Assembly: GCA_039179985.1 (NCBI GenBank)
Contig: JBCDED010000004.1
Span: forward strand, 1 to 64,000
Source of the DNA: JBCCMQ01 sp039179985
GTDB taxonomy: Bacteria; Pseudomonadota; Alphaproteobacteria; Rhodobacterales; Rhodobacteraceae
Reading direction: 5' to 3'
Length of the DNA stretch: 64,000 nt
Positions 26,226-34,809 of the stretch are shown here, one piece after another (position 1 is the first letter of the stretch; the number at the start of each line of letters is the position of its first letter). The notes under the pieces are model-generated. The model worked only from the letters and a program-made list of their open reading frames with translations, did no database searches and was not told the DNA's origin. Made by a program: the position numbers and the translations under genes.

Positions 26226-27101
26226 TCAGTAGACCGCCGATTGCTGTTTCGCCCCGGCCATCATCACTTTGGCCTGTGCGGCTCTTATAGCGTCGTAGCG
26301 CGCCAGCGCATCGGGCGCAAAATCCGAGGCGGGCGGCGGGTAGTGGATGAAGTGGCCGAGCGTGTCTTTCCCCCGCACCGGCATGGCGTAGTCCAGCGTT
26401 CCGCTTTCCTGCGCTACATCGGGCCGCACGTAGCGGATGACGGCCGCGATGCGCCGGTCGCCCGAGGTATTGGGGCCCGAGCCGTGGATCGTTAGCCCGT
26501 GATGCAGGCTCATCTGGCCCGGGTGGATCTCGATCGCGGTCTTGTCTTCGGGCCGCACATCGACGCGGATTTCCTGCCCGCGGCTGAGCAGATTATTGTC
26601 GTCGAATGTATCCTCATGGGGCAGGATCGGGTTCTTGTGGGAGCCCTTCACAAAATCCATGCATCCCGAGGCCGGCGTCGCGAGCGAAAGGGCGATCCAT
26701 GCCGTCACCAGGCCCTGGGTACCGCCCATGCCCCAATAGGTCAGATCCTGATGCATGGACACGATGTGCCGCGTCTGCGGTTCCTTGATGAAGAATTCGA
26801 CCGCGTAGATCAGAATGTCGGGACCAAGAATACCCTCGACGATATCGAGGACCGCAGGGTCTGCGCCAATTTCGTAGGCCATGGGAATAACGGCCTGCGC
26901 ATTCACGCGCTTATAGGTGTTCAGGGGCTGCGGTAGATCCGCCTGAAGCCAGTCGATCTCAATCGTCTCCAGCGTCCGCCGGTAGGACTCCGCCCGCGCC
27001 GCCGACATGGCGGGTAGGGGAAAGAGAAACCCATCGTGCCAGTAGGCATCGATTTGGGCAGGGGACAGGCGGCCGCCGTTCAGGGCAAGGCTATCGATCA
27101 T
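26226..27101 (-). CDS. PhyH-family Fe(II)/2-oxoglutarate dioxygenase (PhnY-like)
   Basis: 291 residues with the PhyH facial triad His117-x-Asp119 (SMHQDLTYWG) and His206 (TIHGSGPN), and the 2-oxoglutarate-binding Arg217 (GDRRIAA). Length and motif spacing fit PhnY, which hydroxylates C1 of 2-aminoethylphosphonate, as well as other PhyH enzymes such as ectoine hydroxylase. It is the first gene of the minus-strand operon PhyH-HD-TauD. An Lrp-type regulator gene stands 104 bases upstream on the same strand. Substrate not determinable from sequence alone. Confidence 0.82.
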   Translation of the reverse strand: MIDSLALNGGRLSPAQIDAYWHDGFLFPLPAMSAARAESYRRTLETIEIDWLQADLPQPLNTYKRVNAQAVIPMAYEIGADPAVLDIVEGILGPDILIYAVEFFIKEPQTRHIVSMHQDLTYWGMGGTQGLVTAWIALSLATPASGCMDFVKGSHKNPILPHEDTFDDNNLLSRGQEIRVDVRPEDKTAIEIHPGQMSLHHGLTIHGSGPNTSGDRRIAAVIRYVRPDVAQESGTLDYAMPVRGKDTLGHFIHYPPPASDFAPDALARYDAIRAAQAKVMMAGAKQQSAVY

Positions 27102-27205
27102 CGACGCTCCTCCTCGCGCAGTGACTGTCGCTTAGGGTGGGAGCGTGCCGGAGCGCGGTCTGTTCCGTTTTCGACCGGACGCATGGCGCATTCAGGCCTT
27201 TTTGC

Positions 27206-27658
27206 TTAGGGCGCTCGGTCGATCTTTGTCGAAAGCTGGATCAGCGACTCGGTGGCCCGCACGCCGTCGATGGCGCCGATGGCATCAAGCGCCCGGTCGA
27301 GCGCGCTCGTCCCGTCCGCCGAGACCTGAAGGATCAGATCAAACCGCCCGCTCGCCGTGGAGGCTGTCTCCACCTCGTCCATGGAGGCCAGGCGGCTGAG
27401 GACGGCGGCGGTTGAGCGCGGCTCGATCTGCAGAAGGACTGTGGCCCGGATGCGCCGCGCGAGGACCCCGGCCCCAAGCCGCAGCGTGTATCCCGCGATT
27501 ACGCCCGAGACTTCGAGGCGTTCGAGCCGCGCCTGCACGGTGGAGCGGGCAAGGCCAAGCCGCTTGGCCAGAGTCGCCACTGGCATCCGCGCGTTCTTTG
27601 AAAGAAGCCTCAGAAGCGCGGTGTCGGTTTCGTCCAATTTGCCGGTAAAGTCGGTCAT
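27206..27658 (-). CDS. Lrp/AsnC family transcriptional regulator
   Basis: 150 residues: winged helix at the N-terminus (LDETDTALLRLLSKNARM, then LAKRLGLARSTVQARLERLE) and a C-terminal RAM/ligand domain with GRFDLILQVSADG. Start MTDFTGKLDETD at 27658. It is divergent from the PLP decarboxylase gene, and an inverted repeat (27662-27681) touches its start codon, suggesting autoregulation and control of both sides. It also precedes the dioxygenase operon on the same strand. Confidence 0.88.
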   Translation of the reverse strand: MTDFTGKLDETDTALLRLLSKNARMPVATLAKRLGLARSTVQARLERLEVSGVIAGYTLRLGAGVLARRIRATVLLQIEPRSTAAVLSRLASMDEVETASTASGRFDLILQVSADGTSALDRALDAIGAIDGVRATESLIQLSTKIDRAP

Positions 27659-27661
27659 AAT

Positions 27662-27681
27662 GACCGAAAAATGCGTCGGTC
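27662..27681. promoter_or_regulatory. Inverted repeat between the Lrp gene and the decarboxylase gene
   Basis: GACCGA (27662-27667) and TCGGTC (27676-27681) form perfect 6-bp arms around an 8-base AT-rich centre, 4 bases upstream of the Lrp start codon. This is consistent with an Lrp autoregulatory site. It does not match the classical E. coli Lrp consensus. Confidence 0.4.
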
Positions 27682-27754
27682 TGTGCGAAATGACAAGGCA
27701 AATCGCCACGGGCGTGTGCCAAACTCAGGCGAGGAAAGCAGGTCAGGAGCAGGC

Positions 27755-28882
27755 ATGCGTCAATCAGAGATTGTTACCGACCCCTTGGGCTGGCTGAGCC
27801 GGGAACGGCCGGATCACCCTGTCTACTTTTTCGATCCCGCACAATTGCAAGCAACGGCGCGGCGGTTTATGGGGCTTTTCCCGGGCCTTGTCAGCTATGC
27901 GGTAAAGGCCAACGACAGCCGGGAGGTGCTGGGCAACCTCGCGGCCGCCGGACTGAGCGCTTTTGACGTGGCCTCGCCTGACGAAATGACCGCTGTCCGT
28001 CAGATCGCGCCCGGTGCCGCGCTGCACTATCACAACCCCGTTCGCTCGCGCGGCGAGATTACCGAGGGCATTCGTCAGCGTGTGACTTCCTGGTCGGTGG
28101 ATGATCCAGACGAATTGGCAAAGTTACTGGCCATGCTGCCATCCGGTTCAGAGATTGCGGTCCGGTTGAAACTGCCCGTGGGCGGCGCGGTCTATGATTT
28201 TGGCGAAAAATTCGGCGCCGATCCCATCCTCGCGCGCGGCCTGTTGCGGAAGGTGGCCGAGGCCGGGCACCTGCCTTCAATGACCTTCCATCCGGGCACC
28301 CAGTGTACCGATCCGGCGGCCTGGTCTTCTTATATCGCAGCATGCGCGGACATTGCCCGGCACGCGGACGTCAGGCTTGAGCGGCTGAACGTAGGCGGGG
28401 GCTTCGGAATTGCGCGGGCGGGAGCAGGTGATCCGCTGCCGGGCATCTGCGCGGCCATCCGCGCCGCGGTGGCGTCACACTTCGCACATCCGCCGCGCCT
28501 TGTCTGCGAACCGGGGCGCGCAATGGTGGCCGGGGCCTATACCCTTGCCGTTCCGGTCAAGGCCGTGCGCGCCACCTCGGTCTATCTGGCCGATGGCATC
28601 TACGGCGGCCTCAGCGAAGCACCGCAGATGGGCGCGCCGGACCGGCGGGCCGCGATTGCACCGGACGGAACACTGCGCAGCGGATGTCCCCGATCCCGCG
28701 TGGTCTTTGGCCCGACCTGCGACAGCCTCGACCGCTTGCCGGACCAGGTCGACCTGCCAGACGACCTTGCCGAAGGCGACTACCTTATATTCGACAAAAT
28801 GGGCGCCTATTCCTTCGCCACCACCACGCGTTTCAACGGATACGGGCAGGCCGAAGTAGTGACGCTGTCGATCGCAGTGTGA
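27755..28882 (+). CDS. PLP-dependent ornithine/diaminopimelate-type decarboxylase (fold III)
   Basis: 375 residues. The PLP lysine is Lys51 in YAVKAN, the phosphate-binding glycine loop is VGGGFG (213-218), the substrate-side motif is HPGTQC (179-184) and the catalytic cysteine of the dimer partner is Cys322 in GPTCDSLD. This pattern is that of eukaryotic-type ornithine/lysine decarboxylases rather than LysA, which has EPGR plus a longer C-terminus. It would produce putrescine or cadaverine. ATG 27755 has an AGGAG site. The divergent Lrp regulator suggests amino-acid-responsive expression. Confidence 0.85.
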   Translation: MRQSEIVTDPLGWLSRERPDHPVYFFDPAQLQATARRFMGLFPGLVSYAVKANDSREVLGNLAAAGLSAFDVASPDEMTAVRQIAPGAALHYHNPVRSRGEITEGIRQRVTSWSVDDPDELAKLLAMLPSGSEIAVRLKLPVGGAVYDFGEKFGADPILARGLLRKVAEAGHLPSMTFHPGTQCTDPAAWSSYIAACADIARHADVRLERLNVGGGFGIARAGAGDPLPGICAAIRAAVASHFAHPPRLVCEPGRAMVAGAYTLAVPVKAVRATSVYLADGIYGGLSEAPQMGAPDRRAAIAPDGTLRSGCPRSRVVFGPTCDSLDRLPDQVDLPDDLAEGDYLIFDKMGAYSFATTTRFNGYGQAEVVTLSIAV

Positions 28883-28958
28883 TCTGGGCTGGACAAGGGG
28901 CAGCCGCTGGCTAGTGTCCCTGCAAGAGAAATAGCTCCAGCCTGGGAGGCGCAGCCAC

Positions 28959-31253
28959 ATGGATAAATTCGGGAAGAGCCAGCCGGTCAAACGCGTGGAA
29001 GACCATCGCCTGATCACCGGGCAGGGTCGGTATGTGGATGATACAGCCCCCGAGGGCGCGCTTTTTGCCCATTTCGTGCGCTCGCCTGTTGCCCATGCCA
29101 CAATCGGCGAGATGGATTTTGATAGCGCCCGCGCGGCGGACGGTGTGCATCTTGTCGCCAGTGCTGCGGACCTCGAAGCGTCGGGCATGAAAATCAACCT
29201 CAACGCAACGGTCGTAAAGAACGTCGACGGGACCGATGGCGCTGCGCCCGCGCGACCTGTTCTTGCCAAGGGGCGCGTGCGATTCGTGGGCGAACCTGTG
29301 GCCGTGATCGTGGCCGACAGTCTGCAGCAGGCACGGGACGCCGCGGAACTGGTTGAAGTCGATTATGATGAGCTCGCAGCCCATGTGGAGCCCGTTGAAG
29401 GCGGCTCGCAACTGCACACGGAGGCGCCGGGCAATCTGGCCTTCGACTGGGGTCTGGGCGATGCCGAGGCGACCGAGGCTGCGTTTCAGGCTGCTGCCCA
29501 TCACGTCACGCTCGAAGTGGGCGACAACCGGATCATCGTGAACTCGATCGAACCGCGCGGTAACTGGGCCAACTGGGCCGGGGGCCGCCTGCATCTGATG
29601 TACAACGGACAGGGTGTCTGGGGCCTCAAGGCTGACCTCTCGAAGGCCTTCAGTCTTGACGAGGAAAACGTTCGCGTGACTACCGAGGATGTCGGCGGCG
29701 GCTTCGGCATGAAGGGAATGAACTATCCCGAGAACATGGTGGTCTCCTGGTGCGCCAAGACGCTGGAACGCCCCGTGCGCTGGATGTCGGACCGCTCCGA
29801 GGCGATGCTGACCGACAACGCGGGCCGCGATCTTGTGTCGACCTGCGAGCTGGCCTTCGACGAAGACCTCAAGATCACCGCCTACCGTGTGAAGACGGTC
29901 TGCAATCTCGGCGCCTATAACAGCCAGTTTGCGCAGCCTATTCAAAGTCAGCTTTTTGCCCGCGTTCTGATGGGCACCTATGACGTGCAGACCACCTACC
30001 TTGGCGTGAAGGGGATTTTTACCAATACCACGCAGGTGGACGCCTACCGCGGCGCCGGGCGCCCCGAGGCAATCTATGCCCTTGAGCGCACGATCGAATA
30101 TGCGGCGCGGAAACTTGGGGTCGACCCGTGGGAGTTGCGCAAGAAGAACTTCATCAAGCCCGCCCAGTTCCCCTACAAGACAGCGACCGGCGAGCTTTAT
30201 GACGTCGGCGATTTTGTTCGCGTTCTGGGGAAGGTCGAGGGCCATGCAGACCGCGCTGGTTTCCCGGCCCGCAAGGCCGCAAGCGCCGCGAGGGGCAAGC
30301 TGCGGGGTCTTGGGCTTTGCTACTATATCGAGTCGATCCTTGGAGATCCCTCCGAGACGGCTGCGGTGGAATTCCACGACGACGGGACCGTGTCGATCTA
30401 CGTCGGCACCCAGTCGAACGGGCAGGGTCATGAGACGGTCTTCGCCGCCTTCCTGTCGGACCAGACCGGCATTCCTTTGGAGGCAATCCGTGTGGTGCAG
30501 GGCGACAGTGATCTGATCCCGTCGGGCGGCGGCACCGGCGGGTCCCGCTCGGTAACCACGCAGACCAACGCCACGCTCGCCGCGGTTGACAAGATGGTCG
30601 AGGTCTTCACGCCGTTTCTGGCCGAGGAAATGGGGGTTGCGCCTGAAGAAGTGGAATTCGATCACGAGAAATTCCGCGCCGATGGCTCCAATGTGACCTT
30701 CACCTTCCTCGAAGCCGCCGAAAAAGCGCGCCAGGACGGCCGGACCGACCTCTTGCACCACCGCGAAACCGCCAAACTGCCCGGACGGTCCTACCCGAAC
30801 GGTGCCCACGTCTGCGAGTTGGAGATTGACCCCTCGACCGGCGTTGTTTCCATCGAGCGCTACACTGTGGCAGACGATTTCGGGAACCTTATCAATCCGA
30901 TGCTGGCCGAAGGCCAGGTTCATGGCGGGGTCGTTCAGGGGATCGGACAGGCTCTCACAGAGCGCGTGGTCTACGACGACACCGGCCAGCTCCTCACGGC
31001 ATCGTTCATGGACTACGGCATGCCACGCGCCGACGATATGCCCATGATCGCGTTCTATTCCGAGCCCGTGCCCTCAACGGCCAACCCCATGGGGATGAAG
31101 GGCTGTGGCGAGGCGGGAACGGTCGGCGCGCTCGCCGCGGTTGCCAACGCAGTGCTCGATGCGGTCTGGGATGCGGGGATCACTCAGGTGGACATGCCGT
31201 TCACGCCGCACCGGATGTGGGAACTCCTGCGCGACAAGGACGTTGCGGCTTGA
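28959..31253 (+). CDS. Xanthine dehydrogenase-family molybdopterin subunit (CoxL-like, form II loop), orphan
   Basis: 764 residues of an aldehyde/CO dehydrogenase large subunit. Seen are QPVKRVEDHRLITGQGRYVDD at the N-terminus, the first molybdopterin loop DVGGGFGMKG, the active-site loop AYRGAGR (362-368) and the catalytic-glutamate motif GCGEAGTVGAL near the C-terminus. The loop AYRGAGR is the form II version, not the AYRCSFR loop of true CO dehydrogenase, so CO oxidation is unlikely. The 2Fe-2S (CoxS) and FAD (CoxM) subunit genes expected beside it are absent from the window. The substrate is unknown, possibly an aldehyde or aromatic compound. Confidence 0.88.
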   Translation: MDKFGKSQPVKRVEDHRLITGQGRYVDDTAPEGALFAHFVRSPVAHATIGEMDFDSARAADGVHLVASAADLEASGMKINLNATVVKNVDGTDGAAPARPVLAKGRVRFVGEPVAVIVADSLQQARDAAELVEVDYDELAAHVEPVEGGSQLHTEAPGNLAFDWGLGDAEATEAAFQAAAHHVTLEVGDNRIIVNSIEPRGNWANWAGGRLHLMYNGQGVWGLKADLSKAFSLDEENVRVTTEDVGGGFGMKGMNYPENMVVSWCAKTLERPVRWMSDRSEAMLTDNAGRDLVSTCELAFDEDLKITAYRVKTVCNLGAYNSQFAQPIQSQLFARVLMGTYDVQTTYLGVKGIFTNTTQVDAYRGAGRPEAIYALERTIEYAARKLGVDPWELRKKNFIKPAQFPYKTATGELYDVGDFVRVLGKVEGHADRAGFPARKAASAARGKLRGLGLCYYIESILGDPSETAAVEFHDDGTVSIYVGTQSNGQGHETVFAAFLSDQTGIPLEAIRVVQGDSDLIPSGGGTGGSRSVTTQTNATLAAVDKMVEVFTPFLAEEMGVAPEEVEFDHEKFRADGSNVTFTFLEAAEKARQDGRTDLLHHRETAKLPGRSYPNGAHVCELEIDPSTGVVSIERYTVADDFGNLINPMLAEGQVHGGVVQGIGQALTERVVYDDTGQLLTASFMDYGMPRADDMPMIAFYSEPVPSTANPMGMKGCGEAGTVGALAAVANAVLDAVWDAGITQVDMPFTPHRMWELLRDKDVAA

Positions 31254-32304
31254 ACACCGCATAAGGCGCCTTCTGCGGCGGGCCCCGCTTGTCCGCCGCA
31301 TCATCCCCCGTAAGGATGGCCGAGGCGCAGTCAACCACGTGGTGATCCTTGACGGGACAAATTCGTCGCTGGTCCCCGGCGACGAGACGAATGCGGGCAT
31401 ACTGTTCAAACTCTTGCGCGAAACCCATCCGGCGACGCACTTGTCCTTGCACTACGAAGCCGGGGTTCAGTGGGAAAGCTGGCGGCAGACCCCCAATGTC
31501 GTTTCCGGCTACGGGATCAATGGCCGGATCCGGCGGGCTTACGGTGCGCTTGCCTCGCGATACCGTCCGGGCGACCGCATCTTTCTGTTTGGTTTTTCCC
31601 GGGGCGCCTATGCCGTCCGGTCGCTGGCGGGCATTATCGGCAGCGTTGGCCTGCTGACACCGGCAAAATCGACCGAGCGCAACATCCGGCAGGTCTTCCG
31701 CCACTACGAGCGGTCGCCAAGCGCGGCTGTTGCCGCTGATTTCAAGCGCTTGCACTGCCAGGCTGATGTTCCGATAGAGGTGATCGGCGTCTGGGATACG
31801 GTCAAGGCCCTGGGCATCCGCCTGCCGTTGCTCTGGACGCTGACAGAGCACAAGCACCTCTTCCACAACCACGCGCTTGGCCCACACGTGCGCCGCGGCT
31901 TTCACGCCCTGGCGCGGGACGAGCGGCGGCTGGTCTTTCAGCCTGTGCTATGGGAAACGCCCGATGGTTTTGACGGTCGCGTCGAGCAGGTCTGGTTTCG
32001 TGGCACCCATGGCGACGTGGGCGGGCAACTCCACGGAAAGAACGCAGCGCGGCCGCTGTCGAACATCCCATTGGTCTGGATGCTGTCGCGCGCCGAGGCC
32101 AGCGGGCTGGTTTTGCCGCAGGATTGGCGCAAGCGCTTTGAGTGTGACGTGCGGGCGCCGTCGGTCGGCATGAACCACAAATGGGGAAAGCTGTTCCTGG
32201 CGCGGCGCGACCGACCCATCGGTACCGACCCGTCTGAACGTATGCACCCAACAGCCGTGCGCGGCGAGGCAGACGACCCTGCGACCGCCGAACTGCTCGC
32301 CTGA
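31243..32304 (+). CDS. DUF2235 alpha/beta-hydrolase-like protein
   Basis: About 353 residues. DUF2235 features are the opening strand VVILDGTNSSL, FLFGFSRGAYAVRSLAG (nucleophile-elbow GFSRG), IGVWDTVKALG and RGTHGDVGG. These resemble Tle-type phospholipases and other uncharacterised hydrolases. The start is uncertain: TTG 31243 gives a basic leader (EHRIRRLLRRAPLVRR) and overlaps the molybdenum hydroxylase gene by 11 bases, with AAGGA just upstream; GTG 31339 is an alternative but would begin inside the first beta strand. No immunity or VgrG genes are nearby. Confidence 0.75.
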   Translation: MRLEHRIRRLLRRAPLVRRIIPRKDGRGAVNHVVILDGTNSSLVPGDETNAGILFKLLRETHPATHLSLHYEAGVQWESWRQTPNVVSGYGINGRIRRAYGALASRYRPGDRIFLFGFSRGAYAVRSLAGIIGSVGLLTPAKSTERNIRQVFRHYERSPSAAVAADFKRLHCQADVPIEVIGVWDTVKALGIRLPLLWTLTEHKHLFHNHALGPHVRRGFHALARDERRLVFQPVLWETPDGFDGRVEQVWFRGTHGDVGGQLHGKNAARPLSNIPLVWMLSRAEASGLVLPQDWRKRFECDVRAPSVGMNHKWGKLFLARRDRPIGTDPSERMHPTAVRGEADDPATAELLA

Positions 32305-32308
32305 GGCC

Positions 32309-32794
32309 TCAGGGCGTCATGATCAGGCAGGTGGTCGACCCGGTCGCATAAAGCTTGCCGTCTTCAACGCCGCGGATCTCTCCGTTGGAGACGCCCGTCG
32401 TGCGGCCCGCATGCTGAATGAGCCCAACGGCGTCGATTTCCATCCCCGGCGGAATCGGCCGGGTGATGTTGATCTTGTACTCAAGCGTTGTGTAGGCCGC
32501 GCCTTTTGGCAGCATGGTCATCACGGCGCAGGCCATGCAACTGTCAAGGAGCGTTCCGTACCAACCGCCATGGACGCTGCGGATCGGGTTCATGTGGTCA
32601 AAAAGCGGAGCGCCGCGAAAGACGACGCGCCCCTTTTCAACCTCATAGACGCGATAGTTCAGGGTCCGGGCTATGGGCGGCGCGGGCGAGATGCCGTCGC
32701 GGATGCGCTCCATGAACTCCAGCCCCGACATCGAAAGCATTTCTTCTGCCGTCAGAAGATCGTCGAGATTCTCGGCGAAGTAGGGATTTGCCAT
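32309..32794 (-). CDS. PaaI-family hotdog thioesterase
   Basis: 161 residues of a hotdog fold: GAPLFDHMNPIRSVHGGWYGTLLDSCMACAVMT contains the conserved His-Gly-Gly and Asp of the active-site helix (quoted segments HGGWYGTLLDS), followed by LEYKINITRPI and GRTTGVSNGEI. PaaI-type enzymes hydrolyse phenylacetyl- or other acyl-CoA thioesters. It ends convergently with the DUF2235 gene, with a 4-base gap. ATG 32794 precedes ANPYFAENLDDLL. Substrate unknown. Confidence 0.85.
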   Translation of the reverse strand: MANPYFAENLDDLLTAEEMLSMSGLEFMERIRDGISPAPPIARTLNYRVYEVEKGRVVFRGAPLFDHMNPIRSVHGGWYGTLLDSCMACAVMTMLPKGAAYTTLEYKINITRPIPPGMEIDAVGLIQHAGRTTGVSNGEIRGVEDGKLYATGSTTCLIMTP

Positions 32795-32856
32795 GTTGCG
32801 CCTCGGCCGGTTTTTGCGGGACGCTAGACCGCAGCGCGCTGTGGCGCAAGCGGCGT

Positions 32857-33723
32857 TCAGGCCACGTTTTCGAGACTGACTGCGGGTGCGAGCCCGAGCG
32901 CATGGCAGATGTCCCGCGTCAGGCCGGGTTTGTTGAGCGTGTAGAAATGGAGGTGGTCCACGCCGCCCTCCAAAAGCTCCGTGCAGAGGTCCGTGGCATG
33001 GGCAACGGCAAGCAGGTCTTCCCGCCCGTCCCGCAACGCTGTGCGGAACGTCGCGTCGAGCTCTGCAGGGACAGCGGCGCCGCAGCGTTTGGCAAACCGC
33101 TTGGTGTTTGGCCAGCTTTCGATGGGCAAAATGCCCGGCAGGATCGGTGCCGTGATCCCCGCCGCGCCGCAGGCGTCGCGGAAGCGGAAGTAGGTATCGG
33201 CCTCAAAGAAGAACTGGGTTATCGCGCCGCTGGCGCCCGCGTCGATCTTGCGCTTCAGCCAATCGATGTCGGCGCCGTCATAGGAGGCTTCGGGATGCCG
33301 GTCAGGGTATGCACCGACGCGGATGTTGAATTTGCCGGTTGCGGCAAGCGCCGCGATCAGGTCGCAACTGGACGCAAAACCCTCAGGGTGAGGCGTGAAG
33401 CCTTTTGCGCCTTTCGGCGGGTCGCCCCGCAGCGCGACCAATTCCGTGACCCCGGCGTCGGCATAGCCTTCGGCAATCGCCAGCGTCTCGTCCCGGCTCG
33501 CGTCCACACACGTCAGATGCGCGGCCACATTGAGACCGCTGTGCCGCCCGATCGTGGTGACAGCCTCATGGGTCAGTCTTCGGGTCGTTCCGCCCGCGCC
33601 ATAGGTTACCGAGACAAATTCGGGTTCGAAGGGCGCCAGCGCCTGTACCGTGTCCCAGAGGCGGAAAGAGGCTTCGAGCGATTGCGGCGGGAAAAACTCG
33701 AACGAGACGGATGGCATGGTCAT
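32857..33723 (-). CDS. metF: 5,10-methylenetetrahydrofolate reductase
   Basis: 288 residues of the FAD TIM barrel MetF: SFEFFPPQS at the N-terminus (Glu of FEFFPP is catalytic), VTYGAGGTTR, HLTC and the loop ALRGDPPKG, then ITQFFFEADTY and GILPIESW. It makes 5-methyl-THF for methionine synthesis. ATG 33723 follows an AAAGGA site; ATG 33717 is two codons inside. It diverges from a metR-like regulator, the classical arrangement, with a dyad in the 91-base intergenic region. Confidence 0.95.
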   Translation of the reverse strand: MTMPSVSFEFFPPQSLEASFRLWDTVQALAPFEPEFVSVTYGAGGTTRRLTHEAVTTIGRHSGLNVAAHLTCVDASRDETLAIAEGYADAGVTELVALRGDPPKGAKGFTPHPEGFASSCDLIAALAATGKFNIRVGAYPDRHPEASYDGADIDWLKRKIDAGASGAITQFFFEADTYFRFRDACGAAGITAPILPGILPIESWPNTKRFAKRCGAAVPAELDATFRTALRDGREDLLAVAHATDLCTELLEGGVDHLHFYTLNKPGLTRDICHALGLAPAVSLENVA

Positions 33724-33768
33724 GGGGCGTCCTTTGCTGGCAGCGCGGTTGTGCCACCTAGTCAACTG

Positions 33769-33802
33769 TGAGACAAATTCATATTTCTCAAGATCAATAT
33801 GA
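33769..33802. promoter_or_regulatory. Candidate MetR/LysR operator between metF and metR
   Basis: TGAG-ACAAA-TTCA (33769-33781) differs in one base from the MetR consensus TGAA-N5-TTCA. It overlaps a perfect 7-bp inverted repeat, TCATATT (33779-33785) / AATATGA (33796-33802), with a 10-base spacer. The region lies midway between the divergent starts. Confidence 0.55.
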
Positions 33803-33814
33803 GGTTCGTTTGCA

Positions 33815-34741
33815 ATGCATCTTGAGTTTCGGCACCTCAGAACGATCCGGGCGATCCACAATGCCGGCGGTCTGGCGCGTGCTGCGGAGATGATGAACAT
33901 CACTCAGTCGGCGCTTTCGCATCAGATCAAGGGGCTGGAAGAGCAGACCGGGGTCGAGCTCTTCGTGCGGCGCTCAAAGCCCCTGAAGCTTTCGGCGGCG
34001 GGCATGAAACTTTTGCGTCTTGCTGACAAGATCCTGCCTGAAGTCGCGAAAGCGGAAGAGGAATTCCGGAACCTGCGCTCGGGCAAATCCGGGCGGCTGC
34101 ACATCGCGATCGAATGTCACGCCTGTTTCGAATGGCTCTTTCCAGTGCTCGAAGAGTTCCGCAAAGCTTGGCCCGAGGTCGATGTGGACATCCGCCCGGG
34201 CCTTTCGTTCGACGCCCTTCCCGCGCTGCAAAAAGAAGAGGTGGATCTTGTGGTTTCCTCCGATCCCGAGGAACTTCCCGGCGTTTCGTTTCAGCCGCTC
34301 TTTGACTACGACCCGGTCTTCGTCGCCTCGTCCCTGCATCCCTTGGCGCAGCGTGACTTTGTGGTGGCGGAGGATTTTCGAGACGAGCTGCTGATTACCT
34401 ACCCGGTGGAGCAGTCGCGCCTCGACGTCTTCAGCCAGCTTCTGATGCCAGCGGGCGTCCAGCCCCGTGCCGTACGGCAGGTGGAGTTGACCGCAGTCAT
34501 CCTGCTTCTCGTGGCCTCGAACCGGGGTGTCGCCGTCTTGCCGGACTGGGTAGTCCGAGAGGTGCGCTACAATTCCGATTATGTGACACGGCCTCTGACC
34601 GAGGCCGGCATCACCCGGCGCCTCTTTGCGGCGGTGCGCGACGACGATCTGTCGAAACCCTTTATCGCACATGTCATACGCCTTGCACGCAATTCCGATG
34701 TGCGCTTCGGCAAGGCGGTCTTGCAGACAGCGCAAGGCTGA
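33815..34741 (+). CDS. metR: LysR-family regulator, MetR-like
   Basis: 308 residues: N-terminal LysR helix-turn-helix (LEFRHLRTIRAIHNAGGLARAAE; recognition helix ITQSALSHQIKGLEE) and a periplasmic-binding-type effector domain with LHIAIECHACFEWLFPVL, which closely recalls the homocysteine-responsive MetR. Divergence from metF supports the assignment. Expected to activate methionine genes with homocysteine as coinducer. ATG 33815 has no strong ribosome site, common for autoregulated LysR genes. Confidence 0.88.
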   Translation: MHLEFRHLRTIRAIHNAGGLARAAEMMNITQSALSHQIKGLEEQTGVELFVRRSKPLKLSAAGMKLLRLADKILPEVAKAEEEFRNLRSGKSGRLHIAIECHACFEWLFPVLEEFRKAWPEVDVDIRPGLSFDALPALQKEEVDLVVSSDPEELPGVSFQPLFDYDPVFVASSLHPLAQRDFVVAEDFRDELLITYPVEQSRLDVFSQLLMPAGVQPRAVRQVELTAVILLLVASNRGVAVLPDWVVREVRYNSDYVTRPLTEAGITRRLFAAVRDDDLSKPFIAHVIRLARNSDVRFGKAVLQTAQG

Positions 34742-34809
34742 GGCCCCGCCCCTTGCCGCGCCGCAGCCGCAGGTGTATGGCCCGCGCCTGACAGTCAGGA
34801 GCATCCGCC

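Noticed and set aside
28911..30923. A 670-codon open frame antisense to the molybdenum hydroxylase gene
   Set aside because: It mirrors the codon pattern of the real gene in high-GC DNA, has no ribosome site and no recognisable domain.
28959..31253. True aerobic CO dehydrogenase large subunit
   Set aside because: The active-site loop is AYRGAGR, not the cysteine-containing AYRCSFR, and coxS and coxM are missing.
31243..32304. DUF2235 protein as a type VI secretion phospholipase effector
   Set aside because: There is no VgrG, PAAR or immunity gene nearby, and it follows a metabolic gene.
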